5,640 bases of DNA, taken from positions 1 to 5,640 of the forward strand of contig RGYP01000137.1 in the NCBI GenBank assembly GCA_010031985.1, given 5' to 3'. Below are positions 1-5,640 of this stretch, one piece after another. The stretch is from Gammaproteobacteria bacterium (GTDB taxonomy: Bacteria; Pseudomonadota; Gammaproteobacteria; Steroidobacterales; Steroidobacteraceae). The notes beneath the pieces were generated by a model, which was given only the letters and a program-made list of their open reading frames with translations, was not told where the DNA came from and ran no database searches. How positions within the stretch are numbered: the first letter of the stretch is position 1; every line of letters starts with the position of its first letter. Made by a program: the position numbers and the translations under genes.

Positions 1-1
1 T

Positions 2-637
2 TTTTGCATGTGTCCCGGCGGTACCGTTGTCGCCGCGACCTCGGAAGCGCGGCGCGTCGTGACGAATGGTATGAGTCAATATTCTCGCAATGAACGCAAC
101 GCCAATGCGGGTATCGTCGTCGGGATCGATCCGACAAAAGATTTTCCTGGTGGTCCGCTCGCCGGCATTGCATTGCAGGAGCGTCTGGAGTCGCTTGCTT
201 TCGAGATGGGCGGCGGTGACTACTCGGCCCCCGCACAACTCGTAGGCGACTTCATCGCTGGCAAGCCATCGACTTCTTTGGGCGAGGTCGCGCCCTCCTA
301 CAAGCCTGGCATCAACCTCACCGATCTCGCACCTCTACTACCCGATGATGCCATCGCGGCGATGCGCGAAGCGCTACCTGTTTTCGGTCGACAGATCCGT
401 GGTTTCGATCGCGAGGATGCCGTATTGACGGGCATCGAGAGTCGCACCTCTTCACCGCTACGGATCACGCGAGACGCCATGACGCTGCAAAGCTTGAACG
501 TACGTGGTCTCTTCCCGGGTGGCGAGGGCGCAGGCTACGCGGGGGGCATTCTGTCGGCAGGGGTCGATGGCATCAAGCTCGCCGAGGCCGTGGCGAACAG
601 CATCAGTGGCCACGCGATACAACGGGCGCAAGCATGA
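2..637 (+). CDS. FAD-dependent dehydrogenase-like protein (COG2509 type), 5'-truncated
   Basis: Only the C-terminal 211 codons are in the window. The reading frame is open from the first base, with Phe-Cys in front of the first in-window Met, so that ATG is internal and not the start. Visible landmarks are the FCMCPGG motif near the left edge and a run with GMSQYSRNERNANAGIVVGI. Near the C-terminus come a TSSPLRITRDAMTLQS segment and the GGEGAGYAGGILSAGVDGIK motif. That last motif is the flavin-binding C-terminal signature of the uncharacterised FAD-dependent dehydrogenases of COG2509; whole proteins of this family usually have roughly 500 or more residues. Its substrate is not established. 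There is no signal peptide or membrane segment in the visible part, which suggests a cytoplasmic protein. The stop overlaps the start of the next gene (ATGA), so the two are probably translationally coupled. Family assignment is from recognised motifs; the exact reaction is unknown. Confidence 0.85.
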   Translation, partial: FCMCPGGTVVAATSEARRVVTNGMSQYSRNERNANAGIVVGIDPTKDFPGGPLAGIALQERLESLAFEMGGGDYSAPAQLVGDFIAGKPSTSLGEVAPSYKPGINLTDLAPLLPDDAIAAMREALPVFGRQIRGFDREDAVLTGIESRTSSPLRITRDAMTLQSLNVRGLFPGGEGAGYAGGILSAGVDGIKLAEAVANSISGHAIQRAQA

Positions 638-1404
638 GTGCGGATGCAGCGATGAACTTCGACGATCTGAAAAGCTTGCGCCACAAGAAACACCGCGACC
701 GACTCGGGTTTTTCTTCGCCGAGGGTGAGCATTTGGTGCTCGAACTCGGCAAGGCCCTGAGTCGTCGATCAGACCTCGCCGCTGCACGCATTCTGGTGAG
801 TGAGGAATATCTTGCCGCCGGTCTACCGCCCGGGTTTCCACGACAGCTCGCTATCGAAACACTGAGTGCGAGGCAGATGGCGCAGTTGAGCGAGACGCGC
901 TCCCCTCAGGGCGTGATCGCCGTCGTTCCGATGCTCACGACGCCGGTACCACGTGTCGCGGAGCGAGCGATCTATCTGCACCAGATCCAGGATCCAGGGA
1001 ACCTGGGAACGATCCTGCGAACGCTCGGCTGGTTCGGCAGATTTCGTTGTCTGTTGTCGCCGGACAGCGTCGAGCCCTACAACCCGAAGGTGGTGCGGGC
1101 GAGCATGGGAGCGATCTTCGAAGTTCCCTTCGAAATCGACGTCACTCTCGAAGAAGTACAGAATCGATATTCGCGGATTGCGCTGCTCGACATCCGCGGT
1201 TCGTCGATCGCCGAAAACTCGTTCAAGGATTTCGAGTGCTACATGTTCGGCAGTGAGTCGCGCGGCGCGACTGCAGAGATGCGTTCGGCCTGTGACAGCT
1301 CGGTGTTTTCAGTGCCGGGTGGTCAGGGAGTGGAGTCGCTGAATCTCGCATCCACCGTCAACATCTGCGCCTACGAGCTGTCAAAAGCCCTCGTCCTTTC
1401 TTAG
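634..1404 (+). CDS. TrmH/SpoU-family RNA 2'-O-methyltransferase
   Basis: A 256-residue protein that should transfer a methyl group from S-adenosylmethionine to a ribose 2'-OH of tRNA or rRNA in the cytoplasm. The N-terminal part (about residues 15-95) resembles the SpoU substrate-binding domain, with RHKKHRDRLGFFFAEGEHLV (16-35). The catalytic SPOUT domain follows. Motif 1 is QIQDPGNLGTILRT, with N123, G125 and R129. Motif 2 is FGSESRG, with E208 and G211. Motif 3 is ESLNLASTVNICAYE, with S235, L236 and N237. These form the trefoil-knot cofactor site. Length is normal for the family. The ATG at 634 overlaps the preceding stop (ATGA); no strong Shine-Dalgarno is visible, which fits coupling. 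A second in-frame ATG at 652 is possible. The target nucleotide cannot be read from sequence (rlmB-like and tRNA-specific members look alike), so no symbol is given. The 3' end overlaps the opposing pseudouridine synthase gene by 24 bp. Confidence 0.93.
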   Translation: MSADAAMNFDDLKSLRHKKHRDRLGFFFAEGEHLVLELGKALSRRSDLAAARILVSEEYLAAGLPPGFPRQLAIETLSARQMAQLSETRSPQGVIAVVPMLTTPVPRVAERAIYLHQIQDPGNLGTILRTLGWFGRFRCLLSPDSVEPYNPKVVRASMGAIFEVPFEIDVTLEEVQNRYSRIALLDIRGSSIAENSFKDFECYMFGSESRGATAEMRSACDSSVFSVPGGQGVESLNLASTVNICAYELSKALVLS

Positions 1405-2136
1405 ATATCGCCACTGCCCCACAGGCAGCGCACCCAGCATGACCCGGCCCGTGCGGATGCGTTTGAGACCCGTCACCCTTAGCCCCACGATCTCGCACAT
1501 GCGACGGATCTGACGCTTGCGCCCCTCGCGCAAACCGAAGCGCAGCTGATCCTCGTTTTGCCAGGCGACTCGTGCGGGCTTCAACCTGACGCCATCGAGC
1601 ATCAGGCCATGTCGCAATCGTGCGAGCCCCTCGTCGGACAATGCACCTTGCACGCGAACCAGATATTCCTTCTCGACGTCGTTACCACCGATCAGTTGCT
1701 TGGCGACACGACCGTCCTGCGTGTAAACCATGAGACCCGTTGAGTCGATGTCGAGTCGCCCGGCTGGCGCGAGACCCGATAGGTGCTTGGGATCGAAGGT
1801 CAGCCCCGAATCGTCGCCACCCCAGCGATTCTCGGGTCTGATCAAAACCGTAGCGGGTTCGTAACCGTCTTCCGCTTGCCCGGAAACATATCCAATGGGT
1901 TTGTTGAGGATGACGGTGACGAGTTCGGATTGTTGCTCGCGCGCGCGGCGATCGATCTCGATGTGCGCATCACGACGCACGCGGCTACCGAGAACGTCGA
2001 CCACGACCCCGTCGACACGAACCCAACCATTGACGATCCAGGATTCTGCCTCACGGCGCGAACAAAGACCGAGCTCACCCAGGCGCTTGGACAACCGAGG
2101 TTGCTCGCCCGTATCGTTCTTGGGGACGGTGCTCAT
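1381..2136 (-). CDS. rRNA pseudouridine synthase, RsuA/RluB/RluF family (RluF-like)
   Basis: A 251-residue cytoplasmic enzyme that isomerises a uridine in ribosomal RNA to pseudouridine. An S4 RNA-binding domain sits at about residues 14-62 (RLSKRLGELGLCSRREAESW). The catalytic domain follows, with LNKPIGYVSG (77-86) and the motif APAGRLDIDSTGLMVYTQDG (123-142). In that motif D129 is the expected catalytic aspartate. Further signatures are GNDVEKEYLV (151-160) and GRKRQIRRMCEIVG (205-218). The GND-x-EKEYLV, RQIRRMC and G-x-WRYL elements resemble E. coli RluF (23S U2604) more than RsuA, but RluB/RluE-type specificity cannot be excluded. The ATG at 2136 lies inside a short inverted repeat and has no obvious Shine-Dalgarno; TTG at codon 15 is an alternative start just before the S4 domain. 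The gene follows a small exported-protein gene on the same strand after 59 bp with no visible terminator, and its tail overlaps the convergent methyltransferase gene. Confidence 0.92.
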   Translation of the reverse strand: MSTVPKNDTGEQPRLSKRLGELGLCSRREAESWIVNGWVRVDGVVVDVLGSRVRRDAHIEIDRRAREQQSELVTVILNKPIGYVSGQAEDGYEPATVLIRPENRWGGDDSGLTFDPKHLSGLAPAGRLDIDSTGLMVYTQDGRVAKQLIGGNDVEKEYLVRVQGALSDEGLARLRHGLMLDGVRLKPARVAWQNEDQLRFGLREGRKRQIRRMCEIVGLRVTGLKRIRTGRVMLGALPVGQWRYLRKDEGF

Positions 2137-2154
2137 CGGGCGAGTATCGCCGAT
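2135..2154 (-). other. Inverted repeat enclosing the pseudouridine synthase start codon
   Basis: ATCGGGCGA (2135-2143) and TCGCCGAT (2147-2154) are reverse complements, apart from one bulged G, around a 3-nt loop. On the minus-strand transcript the hairpin would put the first two bases of the AUG at 2136-2134 in its 3' arm. That could limit ribosome access. No T-tract follows, so it is not a terminator. A regulatory role is inference; the repeat itself is seen. Confidence 0.35.
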
Positions 2155-2195
2155 GACAAGGCTTCATGGCACGGCCCTACGAAACGGCGATCGTC

Positions 2196-2792
2196 TCAGA
2201 ACCCGACGACCAGACCTGCGTCGTGACCGGGGTCGTAATCGCTTTGCTGAGGTCGATAGGCGACCACGAGAATCTTGGCAGCCTGTTTCGGCAAGCGCAG
2301 CGTGATGCCCGATACCGGTGATGCGGAGACGGCATCTGCGGTGATCTCGTTGCCGGTATCGTGCGTGTGCACGTCGCCGCCGACTACCGTTGCCATCGCA
2401 AGTTCACGGATTTTGCGACGCAGCTGATCTTTCGAGCTCCAGCGCCAGTTGCGCAGCACAAGCTCGCTGGCATTTTGATCGAGGATCACCACCTGCGATT
2501 CGAAGCGTGCGCGACCCCGATCGACGAGGTCGTCAAAAGTCGTATCGTCCATGGCGGCCATCGAGATCAGAAAGTCGGTATCCGTCGCATCCGACGCCAG
2601 CAAGCGCCTGAGCAGGGTCATCTCGTCGACGCGAAACGCCAGCGCGAGATGTCCTGGCTCGCGCATGACGATGGTTAGACGATCGGACTCCAACTCGTGA
2701 CCGATTCCCGCAGGGATCGATCCGAGAACGATCGACAACGCACATGCCAGCTCAACGGCAATACGTGATCGGCGGCTGTGTAGCGTTGCCAT
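2196..2792 (-). CDS. Small exported protein of unknown function
   Basis: A 198-residue protein from the ATG at 2792. This start is chosen because it gives a normal signal peptide. It has a charged N-region (R7, R8, R10), a hydrophobic core (about 11-24), and plausible cleavage after G31, leaving a mature protein starting HELESDRL. An ATG 20 codons further upstream (2852) would put a Ser/Thr/Pro-rich tail before the signal, and is less likely. The mature part has no membrane segment and no cysteine. It has a mixed alpha/beta look with conserved-looking stretches: LTIVMREPGHLALAFRVDE, a central NWRWSSKDQLRRKIRELAM helix, and a C-terminal LRLPKQAAKILVVAYRPQQ strand region. His-rich VHTHD (141-145) could bind metal, but this is speculative. 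From memory it resembles hypothetical proteins found near metallophosphoesterase and YHYH genes; I do not recognise a named domain. It overlaps the 3' end of the YHYH lipoprotein gene by 41 bp on the same strand, so the two are probably cotranscribed. Likely periplasmic. Confidence 0.75.
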   Translation of the reverse strand: MATLHSRRSRIAVELACALSIVLGSIPAGIGHELESDRLTIVMREPGHLALAFRVDEMTLLRRLLASDATDTDFLISMAAMDDTTFDDLVDRGRARFESQVVILDQNASELVLRNWRWSSKDQLRRKIRELAMATVVGGDVHTHDTGNEITADAVSASPVSGITLRLPKQAAKILVVAYRPQQSDYDPGHDAGLVVGF

Positions 2793-4599
2793 TGGAGTCG
2801 GTGAAGTTGAAGTTCCAGCACGCAGACTTGTTGGCATTGTTGCCGGTGGCAAGCGCAGTCGTCAGTGCCGTTCCGGTCAGCTGCTTGTAACGGATTCGAT
2901 ACGTTCCAGGCGAGTTGACGTAGCTGTCTGACCCGGTTTCGTTGGTGGTGAAGCTCACGGCGGACGAGAACTGCAACACCTGATAGCCATCAGTGGCATC
3001 CGTCGTCAGCGTCATGTTCGACACTTTGAAAGGTTGCACGGGGGGTTGTCGAATGGGCGAAAACTTGCTGCTCTGATTTGCGAGATCGGGGCTCGGCGTG
3101 CCACGGAAGCAGGAAAGCACGTAGGGCGAAGCATCGGTCACGTGATAGCTGTAACCCTGCGGTCCATTGGAAACCGTACTGGTATTGCCGCCGCAGACGC
3201 TGTCGCGACTCGCAATCTGGCCGTTCGCGTCGTTGTAGCCATAGATGGCAAAGCCATCGAGGGCCCATCCTACCGGATGAGTATCCCAGTAATTGGTGGC
3301 GCGTCCCTGCATCAGGCATACCGGGGCTGCATGATAGTGATAATCGTCAGCACGGCCAGCGTGTCCGTTGCAAGCATCGAGCTCTCCCAATACTTTGACA
3401 TCGCCATTTTGACACCCGCCCTGTTTGCAAGGGTTGAAAATCAAGACCCCGTTGACTGCGACTCCGATCGGCCCGTCGACCGCAGAGACCGTACTCGCGG
3501 CAATCGCAGGACTGAGCGGAATCTTCCAACCATTGGCACCGAGAAAATTTTGAGCGAGCGGCACCTGCAGATTGGAGGCCGTGATGCCGTTCATCATCGC
3601 GTGTGTCGGTAGACTGGTCGAACTGACGTACGCGTAGTTCACATCGCAGGACACGCTGGCGTTTCCCGTCGTCGAGCCGCCGAGAGACCCGCGCACCAAG
3701 CCACAGGCGGTGGACGAGCCTGATGCATTGGTGGGGCGCGTGTAGTTGAGATTCAGTACGGCGGTACCCAAGGTAATTCCGGCGATCGCCGTGGTCAGCG
3801 TCGAGCCGTTCACCGCGCCCGATCCAGTCAATGTCGGGGCTGCCGAAAGCGCATAGAGCGTGAAGGTGTAAGTCTTGGCACCAGGTCCTTGCGAGCATGG
3901 CGGCTGATAGCCGACATAAGGACCGTCAGAACCGACACCGGGAGTTCCAAGGCCGAAACTGTCCTTGCCCAGTGAGCGCACCGCTGCGGGGATATCGTGC
4001 AGAACCCAATTCCATTTGGTGGTGCCATCGCCGGGCAGCGTAGTCATCAACAATGCGAATTGCTGCGTGCCCGCAGGCGGATTCGACCAACTCAACGCCG
4101 GCGATGAACCGGTGCCGTCGCAGGTGTAATCGGTCGGCAAGGTGCCGCCCTCCACGCCAACCGAACTCGACAAGCTGAATCCGGAGCTCGTCGGAGCCGT
4201 CGGCGTAACGTTCACCGCGCTCGACGAAATCCCCGTACCCGCCGAATTCGAGGCGGCGACCGAGCACGAATAGGTCGTACCGTTGCTTAGCGCCGTTACG
4301 GTAATCGGACTCGCCGTACCCGACGCCGTGCGAGTCGCGCCGCCCCCAGTACAAGAAACAGTGTAGTTACTGATCGTTGCGCCGCCGTTCGAGGCGGGGG
4401 CCGAGAAAGTCAATGTTGCCGAACCATTACCGGCGGAACCGGAAATTCCGGTGGGTGCGCCCGGCACGGTGATCGTAGGCGTGGGTGTCGGGGTGACGGG
4501 CGCCGCCTGTCCGCCGCCAGAACCACCGCCTCCACATGCGCTGAGAATGCCCGCGCCGGCGATCATCGTCAGAACCGAACGACTGAGAAACCGCTTCAT
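2752..4599 (-). CDS. Lipoprotein with FN3, PEBP-like and YHYH domains
   Basis: A 615-residue envelope lipoprotein. The ATG at 4599 gives a classic lipoprotein signal: K2 R3, a hydrophobic stretch to residue 19, and lipobox LSAC with lipidated C22. A Gly/Ser run and a Thr-Pro linker follow (23-45). Domain order is as follows. FN3 spans about 46-133, with C83 and C112. A PEBP/YbhB-like domain spans about 139-287 (CDGTGSSPALSW near 160-171, KWNWVLHDIP 195-204, GPYVGYQPPC 226-235, YTFTLYAL 244-251). The YHYH domain spans about 335-500, with DDYHYH at 418-423 and HPVGWALDGFAIYG at 441-454. A C-terminal region of unclear type follows. Fourteen cysteines beyond C22 indicate an oxidising compartment. 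YHYH is a named but functionally uncharacterised family. The frame stays open upstream to 5049, but that stretch is antisense to the divergent lipoprotein and lacks a signal, so it is not coding. No strong Shine-Dalgarno precedes the start. The 3' end overlaps the small exported-protein gene. Enzymatic activity is unknown. Confidence 0.9.
   Translation of the reverse strand: MKRFLSRSVLTMIAGAGILSACGGGGSGGGQAAPVTPTPTPTITVPGAPTGISGSAGNGSATLTFSAPASNGGATISNYTVSCTGGGATRTASGTASPITVTALSNGTTYSCSVAASNSAGTGISSSAVNVTPTAPTSSGFSLSSSVGVEGGTLPTDYTCDGTGSSPALSWSNPPAGTQQFALLMTTLPGDGTTKWNWVLHDIPAAVRSLGKDSFGLGTPGVGSDGPYVGYQPPCSQGPGAKTYTFTLYALSAAPTLTGSGAVNGSTLTTAIAGITLGTAVLNLNYTRPTNASGSSTACGLVRGSLGGSTTGNASVSCDVNYAYVSSTSLPTHAMMNGITASNLQVPLAQNFLGANGWKIPLSPAIAASTVSAVDGPIGVAVNGVLIFNPCKQGGCQNGDVKVLGELDACNGHAGRADDYHYHAAPVCLMQGRATNYWDTHPVGWALDGFAIYGYNDANGQIASRDSVCGGNTSTVSNGPQGYSYHVTDASPYVLSCFRGTPSPDLANQSSKFSPIRQPPVQPFKVSNMTLTTDATDGYQVLQFSSAVSFTTNETGSDSYVNSPGTYRIRYKQLTGTALTTALATGNNANKSACWNFNFTDSNGNATQPPITYCR
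3739..4185 (-). other. PEBP/YbhB-like domain of the YHYH lipoprotein
   Basis: Residues about 139-287 show the phosphatidylethanolamine-binding protein pattern. A YTCDG...SPALSW opening leads to W-x-W-V-x-x-x-IP, then G-x-x-GY-x-PPC-x-x-G, then Y-x-FTLYAL. Compared with YbhB from memory, the canonical pocket histidines seem replaced: N197 in KWNWVL, where HWV is usual, and K242 in PGAKTY, where HRY is usual. The acidic DPD motif is not intact (MTTLPGDG, 185-192). Ligand binding may be lost or altered. Confidence 0.7.
4201..4464 (-). other. FN3 domain of the YHYH lipoprotein
   Basis: Residues about 46-133 read PGAPTGISGSAGNG, then NGGATISNYTVSCTGG, then LSNGTTYSCSVAASNSAG. That is the standard bacterial fibronectin type III pattern: a Pro-rich start, a Y-x-V strand, and a L-x-NGTTY turn. 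C83 and C112 sit in the Y-x-V-x-C and Y-x-C strands and can form a disulfide. The closest relative in view is the FN3 of the divergent phosphoesterase lipoprotein, with the same 29-residue Cys spacing. Confidence 0.75.
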
Positions 4600-4738
4600 G
4601 AATTGACAGCTTAGCGGGCGATGCAAGCGTTCATCTGCGCTTGTCAAAACCTTTACAAAAGTTGTCTTTATCTTTTCGCGGTGTCCGCGGCAGCACACAT
4701 ACACTGAAGGTCGAAACGACAGGGTCGGAAATCCACGC
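4600..4738. promoter_or_regulatory. Divergent intergenic region between the two lipoprotein genes
   Basis: These 139 bp must hold the promoters for both divergent genes. The centre (about 4641-4677) is distinctly AT-rich against the surrounding GC. On the minus strand TTGACA (complement of 4642-4647) is a perfect -35 hexamer for the YHYH gene, but only weak -10 matches lie 15-18 nt downstream. On the plus strand TTTACA (4652-4657) and TACACT (4700-4705) resemble -35 and -10 elements but are badly spaced. CAAAAC (4645) and CAAAAG (4656) repeat at 11 bp, about one helical turn, which could be an operator half-site pair. The region is seen; the promoter elements are tentative. Confidence 0.4.
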
Positions 4739-4741
4739 TTG
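4727..4741 (+). promoter_or_regulatory. Ribosome binding site and TTG start of the phosphoesterase lipoprotein
   Basis: GGAA at 4727-4730 lies 8 nt before TTG at 4739-4741. No ATG in this frame gives an N-terminal signal peptide, whereas TTG yields M-N-K-I-L-L-R-K followed by a hydrophobic core and lipobox. This site decides the start, with moderate confidence; TTG codons at 4751 and 4754 are alternatives but would lose the first Lys. Confidence 0.55.
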
Positions 4742-5640
4742 AATAAAATTTTGTTGCGCAAATTTCTCGCCCCATTGGTCGCAGCAGTCGTATTGACCAG
4801 CTGCGGCGGTGGCGGAGGCGGCGGCGCTTCGCAAACCTCGATCGCTACCCCAGCACCCGGCGGCGTCTCCGTGCCAACTCCGCCCACCATCTCGGCCGTA
4901 CAAGCGAGCGATGGCGCGGCGACTTTCACCGTCGCCACCAGCGCAGGCGGAATCACGACGTATGCCGTCAATTGTGTCGCCGGAAACACGACGAGATCGG
5001 GTTCGGCCAACACGTCGACGGTACGTGTCGCAAATCTCACGAACGGCACCGCCTATTCATGCACCGCGACCGTGGCCAACTCGGCCGGTACAAGCAATGC
5101 GTCGACAGCAGTCAACGTCACGGCAGTAGGTGCAACGACGTCCGCATTCAGGGGCGATGTGATTCTCGGATCGCCGACCAACGAGTCGGTCAAGGTCAAC
5201 GTCTACTCGGCGAACCAATCGGGGAGCATCGCCCTCGCCTATGGCACCGTCGCGGGGCAGCCCGACCGACAAAGCGCCAGCGCCACGCTGCAGGTCGGCA
5301 AGCCACACGAGTTCACGCTGACGAATCTCGTGGCGAATACTCGCTACTACTACCGATTGCAGTTCACTGCAGCCGACGGCAGCGCCTCCGGATCGACCGA
5401 CGAGGCAACATTCCATACCGCGCGGCCACCTGGCAGCACTTTCGTATTTGCCGTCCAAGGAGACTCACATCCCGAGCGTGAGCGCACCACGTTCAACGCC
5501 GAACTGTATCGCCGTACCCTGACCGCTGCCGCAGCGGATCAACCCGATTTCTATATTTTGATGGGTGACGATTTCAGTATCGATCAGTACGACCCCGGCA
5601 ATCTCACGCAGCCACTGGTCGATAACCGCTATACGTTGCA
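4739..5640 (+). CDS. PhoD-like metallophosphoesterase lipoprotein with FN3 domain, 3'-truncated
   Basis: About 300 residues are visible before the window ends. The N-terminus from TTG has K3, R7 and K8, a hydrophobic core, and lipobox LTSC with C22, followed by a seven-Gly run. An FN3 domain spans about 47-130, with C79 and C108 (YAVNC and YSCTA). A second beta-rich segment (about 134-230, GDVILGSPTNESVKV and LTNLVANTRYYYRL) resembles the N-terminal domain of PhoD-type alkaline phosphatases and purple acid phosphatases. The catalytic domain then begins at FVFAVQGDSHPE, with D242 and H244 as the metal-binding D-x-H, and continues with FYILMGDDFS, where D277 fits the GD motif of calcineurin-like metallophosphoesterases. 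The remaining His/Asn/Asp ligands lie beyond the window. It should hydrolyse phosphate mono- or diesters outside the inner membrane; the substrate is unknown. It is transcribed divergently from the YHYH lipoprotein gene, which has the same anchor and FN3. Having no ATG start, it is easily missed. Confidence 0.88.
   Translation, partial: MNKILLRKFLAPLVAAVVLTSCGGGGGGGASQTSIATPAPGGVSVPTPPTISAVQASDGAATFTVATSAGGITTYAVNCVAGNTTRSGSANTSTVRVANLTNGTAYSCTATVANSAGTSNASTAVNVTAVGATTSAFRGDVILGSPTNESVKVNVYSANQSGSIALAYGTVAGQPDRQSASATLQVGKPHEFTLTNLVANTRYYYRLQFTAADGSASGSTDEATFHTARPPGSTFVFAVQGDSHPERERTTFNAELYRRTLTAAAADQPDFYILMGDDFSIDQYDPGNLTQPLVDNRYTL

Noticed and set aside
458..841. Minus-strand open frame opposite the flavoprotein and methyltransferase genes
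   Set aside because: Arg/Cys-rich translation typical of an antisense frame; both plus-strand genes have clear family motifs.
953..1342. Second plus-strand frame inside the methyltransferase gene
   Set aside because: Arg/Ser-rich shadow translation; the other frame carries all three SPOUT motifs.
2137..2195. Possible terminator between the small exported-protein gene and the pseudouridine synthase gene
   Set aside because: The only hairpin overlaps the next start codon and no T-tract follows it.
1783..2305. Plus-strand open frames opposite the pseudouridine synthase gene
   Set aside because: They are antisense to the S4 domain and catalytic domain and have no recognisable features.
3034..3612. 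192-codon plus-strand frame opposite the YHYH domain
   Set aside because: It is antisense to the most conserved part of the YHYH lipoprotein; no signal or motif.
4499..4539. Gly/Pro-coding repeat-like DNA as a possible mobile or CRISPR-like repeat
   Set aside because: It simply encodes the Gly-rich linker after the lipid Cys; no regular units or spacers.
4600..5049. N-terminal extension of the YHYH protein frame to an ATG at 5049
   Set aside because: It runs antisense through the divergent phosphoesterase lipoprotein. The lipoprotein signal peptide starts cleanly at 4599, and the extra 150 residues look like no domain.
4972..5481. 169-codon plus-strand frame and an overlapping minus-strand frame (5057-5458)
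   Set aside because: Both overlap the FN3 and PhoD-like coding sequence in other frames and are Arg/His-rich shadows.

Overview
The window is about 60% GC by eye and tightly packed. It has the look of a chromosomal segment from a Gram-negative proteobacterium, with a gamma- or betaproteobacterial flavour. The reasons are the two lipobox signal peptides of Bacteroidetes-unlike composition, the COG2509-type flavoprotein, and the RsuA/RluF-type pseudouridine synthase. The species cannot be fixed from the sequence. I see no tRNA, rRNA, CRISPR array, insertion sequence or phage gene.

Left part (1-2136): a housekeeping-type block. It begins with the C-terminal part of an FAD-dependent dehydrogenase-like protein. 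This overlaps by an ATGA junction with a SpoU/TrmH-family RNA 2'-O-methyltransferase on the same strand. Facing them on the minus strand is an RluF-like rRNA pseudouridine synthase. Its 3' end overlaps the 3' end of the methyltransferase by 24 bp, so two RNA-modifying enzymes converge.

Right part (2196-5640): an exported-protein block. On the minus strand there is a large lipoprotein with the order lipobox, fibronectin type III (FN3), PEBP-like domain, YHYH domain. Its 3' end overlaps the start of a small exported protein of unknown function. Divergently, across a 139-bp intergenic region, lies a second lipoprotein on the plus strand. It begins at a TTG codon and runs off the window. It has an FN3 domain followed by a PhoD-like metallophosphoesterase. 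The two lipoproteins share the same front end: lipid-attachment Cys at residue 22, a Gly-rich linker, and an FN3 with two cysteines exactly 29 residues apart. They therefore look like partners built with the same anchoring module.

The most interesting material is this exported trio: YHYH/PEBP lipoprotein, small exported protein and phosphoesterase lipoprotein. A joint envelope function, perhaps processing a phosphate ester or binding a metal or phospholipid, is inference only. The left block looks ordinary.
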